A DNA stretch of 64,000 nucleotides, taken from assembly GCF_000058485.1 (NCBI RefSeq), contig NC_008278.1, positions 3,900,962 through 3,964,961 of the forward strand, read 5' to 3'. The notes below the pieces were generated by a model. It was not told the origin of the DNA. It saw nothing but the letters and a program-made list of their open reading frames with translations, and did not search any database. The translations under genes and the position numbers were made by a program. Below are positions 58,331-64,000 of this stretch, in pieces; positions within the stretch are counted from its first letter, which is position 1, and every line of letters starts with the position of its first letter. The DNA comes from Frankia alni ACN14a (GTDB lineage: Bacteria; Actinomycetota; Actinomycetes; Frankiales; Frankiaceae).

Positions 58331-58999
58331 TTACCGGTCCGGCGGGGGTGTGGGGGGGATGGGCGGGTCGGGGTTGGTGACGTGGCGGTGTCGGCGGTGG
58401 AGGTGCAGGCCGACCGCGACGGCGAGGATGAGGACGAGGAGGCCGGTGGAGGCCCATCCGGCGGCCTTCTCGATGCTGGCGTAGGAGGCGCCGGCGGCGT
58501 AGCCGAGCAGGGTGAACCCGACACCCCAGAGCAGGCCGCCGGCGGCGTTGAAGGCGAGGAATCGCCGGTAGGGCAGGTGGGACAGGCCCGCCAGTCCCGG
58601 CGTGACCGCGCGCAGGAACGCGGTGAACCGTCCGAGGAACACCGCTCGCCCGCCGTGGGCCCGCAGGTAGGCGAGAGCCCGGTCGAGGTCTGGGCGGCGG
58701 TCGCGTAGGAGTGGGAGGTTCAGGAGCCGTTCGCCGAAGTGCCGGCCGATCTCGTAGCCCACGGAGTCGCCGCTGATCGCGGCGACGACCACGACGGCGG
58801 CCATGCCGGTCAGGCTGACCGCCTGCTGGCTCGCCAGGACCCCTCCCAGGATGACGGCGGTCTCGCCGGGCAGCACGAACCCGACGAAGACCGCGGCCTC
58901 GGCGAACGCGAGAACCCCGACCAGGGCATAGGCCGTCGGTCCGTGCAGGACGAGCAGGTGGTGCAGCACCCCACCACCGGCCGCCGTAGGCGTGTTCAT
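58331..58999 (-). CDS. DedA-family membrane protein
   Basis: A 222-residue integral membrane protein, ATG 58999. The DedA/SNARE-associated core is seen in FVGFVLPGETAVILGGVLAS and GRHFGERLL, the amphipathic part, then GRFTAFLRAVTPGLAGLSHL with the conserved F-x-R-x-x-x-P/R-G motif and helix-rich C-terminus. DedA proteins are needed for membrane-lipid handling, including undecaprenyl-phosphate flipping. The next gene, on the same strand upstream, encodes UppP, which supports such a role. Confidence 0.9.
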   Translation of the reverse strand: MNTPTAAGGGVLHHLLVLHGPTAYALVGVLAFAEAAVFVGFVLPGETAVILGGVLASQQAVSLTGMAAVVVVAAISGDSVGYEIGRHFGERLLNLPLLRDRRPDLDRALAYLRAHGGRAVFLGRFTAFLRAVTPGLAGLSHLPYRRFLAFNAAGGLLWGVGFTLLGYAAGASYASIEKAAGWASTGLLVLILAVAVGLHLHRRHRHVTNPDPPIPPTPPPDR

Positions 59000-59069
59000 C
59001 GAGACCGGACCGATGGGGTGAGGGAAACCGACCGCTGGAACCGGGCCCCGGCTCTGCGGTCGGCATGAG

Positions 59070-60101
59070 CTAGGCGATGGCGAAACGTACGGTGCACAGC
59101 GCGCCCGTCAGCAGGCAGTAGATCGCGAAGGGGGTCAGGGTGCGGGTCTCGAAGTAGCGGACCAGGAAGCGGATGGACAGGTAGGCGGCGATGCCGGCGA
59201 TCAGCGCGCCGAGGATGACCTGGCCGCGGATGCCGTCGCCGGCGGGGCCGGCCAGGGCGGGGAGCTTGAGCAGGCCGGCGGCGAGGATGACGGGGGTGGC
59301 GAGCAGGAAGGAGAAGCGGGCGGCGTCTTCGTGGTCGAGGCCACGTAGCAGGCCGGCGACCATGGTGATGCCGGAGCGGGAGATGCCGGCGAGCAGCGCC
59401 AGGGTCTGGAACAGGCCGATCACGCCGGCTTCCCGGTAGGCGAGCGTGTCGAGGCTGCGGTGCTCGGACACCACGAGGCCACCGCGGGGTGCGGTCGTGT
59501 GGCGGGCTGTCGCCCGGCCGCCCGGCGCGCTGGTGGTCTGCGTGGGGACGGTGGCTGGGGCGGGAACGGTGAGCGGGATGGTTGCCGGCTCGGCCCTGGC
59601 GCTGGCCTGGTGTGTGCCGGCGCGTTGTTCGCTGCGGCGGCGCAGCCGTTCTCCGGCGAGCAGGATCATTCCGTTGGCGGTCAGGAACAGTGCGGCGGCC
59701 AGCGGTTTGGCGAACAGGGTGCGGAAGGTGTGTTCCAACGCCAGGCCGATTATTCCGACGGGGACGGTCGCGGCCACGATCAGCCAGGCGAGCCGTTGCG
59801 CCGAGGTCTCGATGCGCCGTGTGCGCAGCGTGGTGAGGAAGGCCCGGATGACGCGGGCCCAGTCGGACCGGAAAAAAACCAGCAGGGCGACGGCGGTGGC
59901 AACGTGCAGCCCGACGACGAACGTCAGGTAGGGCGAGCCCTCGCTGTTGCCGGAGGCGTTTTCGGTCACCAGGTGCTGCCAGGAACCGCCGATCAGCGCC
60001 GGTATCAGCACCGAGTGGCCCAGGCTGGAGACCGGGAACAGTTCGGTGATTCCTTGGAGGAGTCCGATGACGCCCGCTTGCAGGTACGTCAGTTCATGCA
60101 C
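59070..60101 (-). CDS. uppP: Undecaprenyl-diphosphatase (bacitracin resistance)
   Basis: A 343-residue membrane phosphatase; GTG 60101 chosen (ATG 60143 adds 14 residues). The active-site motif QGITELFPVSSLGHS (residues 16-30) is the UppP EGxTEFLPVSSxGH signature. The second motif is GISRSGITM. It dephosphorylates undecaprenyl diphosphate to recycle the carrier for peptidoglycan. A hydrophilic insertion of about 60 residues (rich in Ala, Thr, Pro, near residues 167-226) between helices is unusual. It sits beside the DedA gene and the BlaI-linked ABC exporter. Confidence 0.93.
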   Translation of the reverse strand: MHELTYLQAGVIGLLQGITELFPVSSLGHSVLIPALIGGSWQHLVTENASGNSEGSPYLTFVVGLHVATAVALLVFFRSDWARVIRAFLTTLRTRRIETSAQRLAWLIVAATVPVGIIGLALEHTFRTLFAKPLAAALFLTANGMILLAGERLRRRSEQRAGTHQASARAEPATIPLTVPAPATVPTQTTSAPGGRATARHTTAPRGGLVVSEHRSLDTLAYREAGVIGLFQTLALLAGISRSGITMVAGLLRGLDHEDAARFSFLLATPVILAAGLLKLPALAGPAGDGIRGQVILGALIAGIAAYLSIRFLVRYFETRTLTPFAIYCLLTGALCTVRFAIA

Positions 60102-60207
60102 GACCGTGTCTCCGCTCGTCGAAGTGGCTCGCCCGCCGGCCACTCGGTTGTCACAAGCACGCTCGGACGGGCGCCGTTCCGCGCGGGATTCCCGTCTCGG
60201 GTGGGGT

Positions 60208-60675
60208 TCAGGTGGTGTCGAAGCAGCCGTCGAACTCGAACACCGGGTTGATGACCTGTTTGCCGGCGACGCTCCGGATCATGATTGGTCCGACGATCTT
60301 GCTGGGGCCGCCGGCCTGGTAGCAGCCGTTGGAACGGACCTGGAGTTCGAACTTGCCGCTCTGGGTCTTGCCGGTGCCGTCGGTCCAGCCGACCTGGCAG
60401 ATCCAGTCGCTGCCGGCGCCTTTGTCGTGGGATCCGGGGGTGCTGCGGTGGCAGGTGGGTCTGGCGGCGATGGCGGTCGGGGTGAGCCCGGGGTGGCCGA
60501 GCAGGGTCTGCTGTTGGACGTAGAGGTTGGCGAAGACGGGGCCGAGGGAGCCTTCGACGCGCGGTCGGGTGACGTCGGTGGCGCAGCCGGCGAGGGCGGC
60601 GGTCAGCGCGGTGGCGGCGCTGGCGGCGACGGCCGCGCGGAGCAGTCGGCCGGAGGCGAGGCGGTGCAGGCGCAT
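60208..60675 (-). CDS. Secreted lipoprotein of the BlaI-linked ABC operon
   Basis: A 155-residue lipoprotein, ATG 60675. The signal ends in AALAGC (lipobox Cys about residue 31). The mature part contains four further cysteines in PTCHRS, DWICQVGW, SNGCYQAG and FDGCFDTT, probably forming two disulfides. It begins five bases after the ABC permease stop, so it is the third gene of the operon. It may capture or present the substrate of the transporter at the membrane surface. Family not recognised. Confidence 0.8.
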   Translation of the reverse strand: MRLHRLASGRLLRAAVAASAATALTAALAGCATDVTRPRVEGSLGPVFANLYVQQQTLLGHPGLTPTAIAARPTCHRSTPGSHDKGAGSDWICQVGWTDGTGKTQSGKFELQVRSNGCYQAGGPSKIVGPIMIRSVAGKQVINPVFEFDGCFDTT

Positions 60676-60680
60676 GCGGG

Positions 60681-61565
60681 TCAGCCTCCGGTGATGTCGC
60701 GGCGGCGCAGCGCCGTGTAGGCGACGGCCAGACAGATGACGAGGTAGCCGACGCTGACGAACGTGCCGTCGCGCAGCGGTCCGTAGTACGGGTGCGCGGC
60801 GAACAGGCCGTGCCAGGCGTCGAAGGGGGTGACGAGCAGCAGGTGGCGGATGGTGTCGGCGCCGTTGAGGAAGGCGTAGAGCTGCATGAGCAGGCCGAGG
60901 ATGATCGGTCCGACGATTCCGGCGGGGCTGCTGCGGGTGAGCACCGACAGCATGATCCCGAGGGCGGTGAAGCCGAGCAGGGGTGGCAGGGCGGTGGCCC
61001 AGGCGGCGAGGACCAGCCCGGCGGTGCGGCCCGGGGGCAGCAGGGTGCCGGACAGGCTTTCCAGTGGCTGGTGTCCGACGAGGAGCACGCCGGCGGTCAG
61101 GCAGCTCAGTGCGAGGACGGTGAGGACGGCGGTGGCGAAGGTGGCCGCGGCCAGGGACTTGGCCCAGAAGATCTGGGTGCGGCTGTGGGAACGGGTGAGG
61201 ATCGTCTTCCAGGTGCCGTGCTGGTCCTCGCTGGCGAAGATGTCGCCGGCGACGAGGCTGGTGAGCAGCGGGAACACCCATTGGGCGGCGAAGCCGAGGA
61301 TGAGCAGCGGCGTCGCGAAGCCGCTGGCGTGCACCCACCGGCCGTAGAGGGTGTCCTTCGGCAGGCGGTCCTGGCGGTCGAGGAGTACCACGAACACGAA
61401 GGGGGCGAGCAGGCAGACGGCGAGGGTGGCCCGGGTGCGGGCCTGGGCGGCGAGTTTGATGATCTCCCACCGGAAGGCGGTGATCACCCGGCCCCGGCCG
61501 ACCGGCCGGGGGTGGACTGCCGCGGGCGGCACCGGGGCTGTCGCGGTGGTGGCTGGGGTGGTCAC
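60681..61565 (-). CDS. ABC-2 exporter permease
   Basis: A 294-residue ABC-2 type permease, GTG 61565. Six helices are visible, starting with LAVCLLAPFVFVVLL. The EDQHGTWKTILTRSHSRTQIF segment is the elbow and first cytoplasmic loop seen in BcrB/NosY-type permeases. GFTALGIMLSVLTRSSPAG is the conserved permease core. It overlaps the ATPase gene by four bases and precedes the lipoprotein gene. Likely function is export of an antibiotic or lipid-linked molecule. Confidence 0.9.
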   Translation of the reverse strand: MTTPATTATAPVPPAAVHPRPVGRGRVITAFRWEIIKLAAQARTRATLAVCLLAPFVFVVLLDRQDRLPKDTLYGRWVHASGFATPLLILGFAAQWVFPLLTSLVAGDIFASEDQHGTWKTILTRSHSRTQIFWAKSLAAATFATAVLTVLALSCLTAGVLLVGHQPLESLSGTLLPPGRTAGLVLAAWATALPPLLGFTALGIMLSVLTRSSPAGIVGPIILGLLMQLYAFLNGADTIRHLLLVTPFDAWHGLFAAHPYYGPLRDGTFVSVGYLVICLAVAYTALRRRDITGG

Positions 61566-62548
61566 GAGGTCACTCCGGCGAGGGCATCCGGCGGGGTTTG
61601 GGCGGGCACGTCACGTCCGGCCGTCGGGTCGGTTTCGGTGAGCATGAAGAACAGCGACTCCAGCGGCGCGATCTCCAGGTGCAGGGCCCGGACCGCCACG
61701 CCGGCCTGGCCGAGCGCGAGGACGTAGGCGTCGGCGTCGGCCGGCTGGGCGCGCAGTGCCAGGCCGCCGTCCGGGTGGCCGGAGACGGCCACGGCCACGG
61801 CCGGATGGTCGGCGGCCAGGCGCAGTGCCTGGGCGTCGTCGCTGGTCACCAGCCGGTGGGACGGGTCCGGGGCCTGGGCGCGCAACTGGTCGATCGAGCC
61901 GTGGTAGACCACCCGGCCGGTGCGCATGATGGTGACGTTGTCGCAGATCTCCTCGACCTCGTCCATGTTGTGGCTGCTCAGCAGCACGGTCAGCCCCCCG
62001 GCGGCGAGCCTTGTGACCAGGGCACGCATGTCCCGGATGCCGGCGGGGTCCAGGCCGTTGGCCGGCTCGTCGAGAACGAGCAGCCGTGGGTCGCGCAGCA
62101 GCGACGCGGCGACCCCGAGCCGTTGGCGCATCCCGAACGAGTAGCCCCCGACCTTGTCACCCGCCCGACCGGCGAGGTCGACGACGTCGAGCACCTCGTC
62201 GATCCGGCTGTCCGCCCCGCCGCCGTCCAGGCCGGCGAGCAGGTTCAGGTTCCGCCGGCCGGACAGGTAGGGGTAGAACCTCGGACTCTCGATGAACCCG
62301 GCGACCCCGTCCAACATCGACGGTCCCGCCTCGGCCCAGGTCCGGCCGAAGACCCGCAACGTCCCCGCGTCCGGCCGGATCAGCCCGAACAGCATCCGCA
62401 GGAACGTCGTCTTCCCGGCGCCGTTCGGGCCGAGGATGCCGTACACCTCCCCGACATCCACCCGAAGATCCACCTGATCCACCGCGGTGAGACCACCGAA
62501 CCGTTTGACCAGCCCGGTGGCCTCCACCGCCGGAACACCGACCGCCAC
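61562..62548 (-). CDS. ABC exporter ATP-binding protein (BcrA-like)
   Basis: A 328-residue ATPase, GTG 62548. Walker A GPNGAGKTT, signature SFGMRQRLGVAASLL and Walker B LLVLDEPANGLDP place it in the BcrA/drug-resistance ATPase group. The C-terminal about 100 residues are an extra regulatory domain. It is the first gene of the ATPase-permease-lipoprotein operon. It is divergent from blaI, with two BlaI-type palindromes in the 176-base gap. Confidence 0.93.
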   Translation of the reverse strand: MAVGVPAVEATGLVKRFGGLTAVDQVDLRVDVGEVYGILGPNGAGKTTFLRMLFGLIRPDAGTLRVFGRTWAEAGPSMLDGVAGFIESPRFYPYLSGRRNLNLLAGLDGGGADSRIDEVLDVVDLAGRAGDKVGGYSFGMRQRLGVAASLLRDPRLLVLDEPANGLDPAGIRDMRALVTRLAAGGLTVLLSSHNMDEVEEICDNVTIMRTGRVVYHGSIDQLRAQAPDPSHRLVTSDDAQALRLAADHPAVAVAVSGHPDGGLALRAQPADADAYVLALGQAGVAVRALHLEIAPLESLFFMLTETDPTAGRDVPAQTPPDALAGVTS

Positions 62549-62574
62549 ACGCCCTCCCGTCGAACATCCACAAT

Positions 62575-62713
62575 TCTACTACTCGATGAATAGTAGACCG
62601 TGGACACGGCGGGTGGCAGGGTCAGCACCGCCGAAGGGGGCGCCTCGACGGCCGCCACGGAGCCTTCGCGCGGCATGCTCGACCTCCAGACACCTTGTAC
62701 TGTCAATCCAGTA
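62575..62713. promoter_or_regulatory. Two BlaI-type operators between the ABC operon and blaI
   Basis: The inverted repeat TCTACTA-N9-TAGTAGA lies at 62575-62597, 27 bases before the ABC start. TACTG-TCAATC-CAGTA lies at 62698-62713, 12 bases before blaI. Both contain the TACT/AGTA half-site associated with BlaI/MecI proteins. The pair would let one repressor control both divergent operons. Confidence 0.75.
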
Positions 62714-62724
62714 GTAGCGAGGAG

Positions 62725-63147
62725 GTGAGAGCAGCGCGAAGACCCAGACGCGAACCGGGAGCACTCGAACGGGAGGTACTCGCCGCGATCGCGGCGGCCG
62801 GCCGACCGCTCACCCCGGCCGAAACGCTCGCCGAGCTCGGCGAACCACTGGCCTACACCACGGTGATGACGACCCTCGCTCGCCTGCACGACAAGGGCGC
62901 CCTGACCCGGACGCCCGCAGGCCGCTCTTACACCTACGCCCCTGCCGCCGACCCGGACACCCTCGACGCCGCGCTCACCGCCCGGCAGATGACCCGCCTG
63001 CTCGGCGCCGGCACCCACCGGGCCGAAACACTCGCCCGGTTCGTCGCGGATCTGCGACCGGAGGACGAACAGCTCCTCGCCGACCTCCTCGCCACCCACC
63101 AGCCGGACGCCGAGGCCGACAACATCGACGGCGGCCCCGGGCGATGA
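62725..63147 (+). CDS. blaI: BlaI/MecI/CopY-family repressor
   Basis: A protein of about 140 residues, GTG 62725 (the GAGGAGG sequence is very close to the start). The winged helix includes LTPAETLAELGEPLAYTTVM and the wing TPAGRSYTYAP, the BlaI/MecI pattern. The C-terminal helices give the dimer with the protease-cleavage site region (DLRPEDEQLLADLL). Its stop overlaps the blaR1-like start by ATGA. It is proposed to repress itself and the divergent ABC operon until BlaR1-type signalling inactivates it. Confidence 0.92.
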   Translation: MRAARRPRREPGALEREVLAAIAAAGRPLTPAETLAELGEPLAYTTVMTTLARLHDKGALTRTPAGRSYTYAPAADPDTLDAALTARQMTRLLGAGTHRAETLARFVADLRPEDEQLLADLLATHQPDAEADNIDGGPGR

Positions 63148-64000
63148 CGGCCGTCGCGCTCGTCCCGTTCGTCACGAGCCTGCTGCTGGCCGCCGGCGGC
63201 GGCTGGCTCGGCCGGCGGCTCCCGCCCGCCGCCGCCACCCGGCTGCTCACCGCTGCCTGCCTGGTGACCGCGCTCGCCACCGGTTTCATCCTGTCGGTCG
63301 CAGCCTTCACCCTGCTCGCCCCGATGCCCATGCTCGCCGCGGTCGGGCACTGGTCGGCCACCGTCGTGCGCGGCCACGACCCGCTGCCCGTCACCGCCGG
63401 ACTGCTGCCGGCCGCCGTTGTGGCCGGGCTGCTCGCCGCCGCCACCCGCCGGGCCGTCGGTGTCGGCCGGGATCTCGCCGCGGCCGAACTCACCTGCCGC
63501 CGGCTCGGACCCGCCCCCACCGGTCTCGTCGTCGTCGACGACGACCGGGCCGACGCCTACACCCTGCCCGGACTCACCGGCCGGATCGTGGTATCCACCG
63601 CGATGCTGCGCGCGCTGCCCCCGGACGAACGCCGCGTGCTTCTCGCCCACGAACACTCCCACCTGCGCCACCGCCACCACGCCTACACCCAGCTCGCCGA
63701 CCTCGCCGCCGCCGCCAACCCACTGCTGCGGGCACCCGCCGCCGCCGTCCGGCTCGCCGTCGAACGCTGGGCCGACGAAGACGCCGCCGCGACCAGCGAC
63801 AACCGCGTTGTCGCCGTCCGGGCCCTCGCCCGCGCCGGCCTCGCCCGCGCCCGCGCCGGCGCAGCGACCGTGCCGACCGCGGCGCTCGGCGCCGTGCATA
63901 CCGACCTCGCCCATCGGGCACGGGCACTGCGGGAGCCACCGCCGAAACCGCGTCCTGTCCTGGCCCTCACGCTCACCGCGCTCATCCTGGCCACCGCAGC
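63144..64000 (+). CDS. blaR1: BlaR1-like M56 membrane metalloprotease, cut by window edge
   Basis: At least 285 residues from ATG 63144, continuing past the window. Hydrophobic helices at about residues 4-22, 34-57 and 82-100 precede the cytoplasmic zinc-protease domain. That domain holds LLAHEHSHLRHRHH, giving the HEHSH (HExxH) metal site at 169-173, and a possible third ligand in RWADEDAAA. It overlaps blaI by four bases. By homology to BlaR1/MecR1 it would cleave BlaI on an envelope signal. A penicillin-sensing C-terminal domain cannot be seen here. Confidence 0.9.
   Translation, partial: MTAVALVPFVTSLLLAAGGGWLGRRLPPAAATRLLTAACLVTALATGFILSVAAFTLLAPMPMLAAVGHWSATVVRGHDPLPVTAGLLPAAVVAGLLAAATRRAVGVGRDLAAAELTCRRLGPAPTGLVVVDDDRADAYTLPGLTGRIVVSTAMLRALPPDERRVLLAHEHSHLRHRHHAYTQLADLAAAANPLLRAPAAAVRLAVERWADEDAAATSDNRVVAVRALARAGLARARAGAATVPTAALGAVHTDLAHRARALREPPPKPRPVLALTLTALILATA

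Noticed and set aside
1-64000. tRNA, rRNA, riboswitch or CRISPR features
   Set aside because: I saw no cloverleaf with a T-loop consensus, no rRNA-like stretch, no riboswitch core and no regular repeat-spacer array by eye; a covariance-model scan would be decisive.

Overview
The window is GC-rich actinobacterial DNA. Nearly every gene has G/C third positions and GTG starts are common. SigK/RskA-type regulation, BlaI/BlaR1, WS/DGAT and NB-ARC/WD40 families, and many one-gene MarR/TetR/PadR/MmyB regulators beside oxidoreductases, all fit a soil or plant-associated actinobacterium. A Frankia-like genome is my best guess, but this is inference. I see no tRNA, rRNA or CRISPR array. The window opens inside a dihydrolipoamide dehydrogenase gene and ends inside a BlaR1-type protease gene.

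Layout. 1-4.1 kb: lpd (partial), a collapsed MFS efflux gene with a divergent MarR regulator and paired operators, then SDR plus MarR. 4.6-9.3 kb: WS/DGAT-like acyltransferase, MFS transporter, LCM-type methyltransferase. 9.4-13.4 kb: a recombinase remnant, then a giant DUF4062-NB-ARC-WD40 STAND protein with 14 WD repeats. 13.6-19.4 kb: SDR, MarR remnant, NmrA-like SDR with divergent TetR, NatA/NatB-like ABC exporter. 19.6-22.4 kb: divergent PRPP synthetase, then a CmtR-like sensor with a cation-diffusion exporter. 22.4-26.6 kb: Tn3/SDR chimeric debris, lipoprotein, RskA/SigK pair, decayed DUF692 locus. 26.9-31.2 kb: two methyltransferases, NUDIX, SDR with divergent MmyB-like regulator. 31.5-36 kb: an erosion zone holding SDR, beta-lactamase stub, half a Tn3 transposase, a duplicated 100-bp Tn3 end, a hydrolase truncated at both ends and a clipped marR. 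36-40.6 kb: SnoaL/LysR pair, GNAT, FabF, TetR. 40.7-42.9 kb: flavodoxin-fold reductase remnant, Tn3 C-terminal fragment, and an AT-richer islet with a secreted protein overlapping a cytosolic partner. 43-48.5 kb: FtsX-type permease, ATPase and PadR operon; epoxide hydrolase; PPOX protein. 48.6-57.7 kb: MOSC protein, SNase-fold nuclease, amidase, SDR, PadR/membrane pair, HAF-repeat protein, uridine-kinase-like protein. 57.8-64 kb: Tn3 N-terminal fragment, DedA, UppP, lipoprotein plus ABC exporter, and divergent blaI-blaR1.

How genes work together. The recurrent pattern is a small regulator beside one or two target genes, with an inverted repeat visible between them (2.1, 15.7, 29.5, 40.7, 46.6 and 62.6 kb). 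The last block (UppP, lipoprotein, ABC exporter, BlaI, BlaR1) looks like a cell-envelope stress or antibiotic-resistance module. At least ten genes are truncated, frameshifted or internally deleted. Four separate Tn3 transposase fragments plus a recombinase stub mark where rearrangement occurred. The best candidates for something new are the two-propeller STAND protein at 9.57 kb, the AT-rich secreted/cytosolic gene pair at 42 kb, and the micro-membrane protein beside the DUF692 remnant at 25.9 kb.
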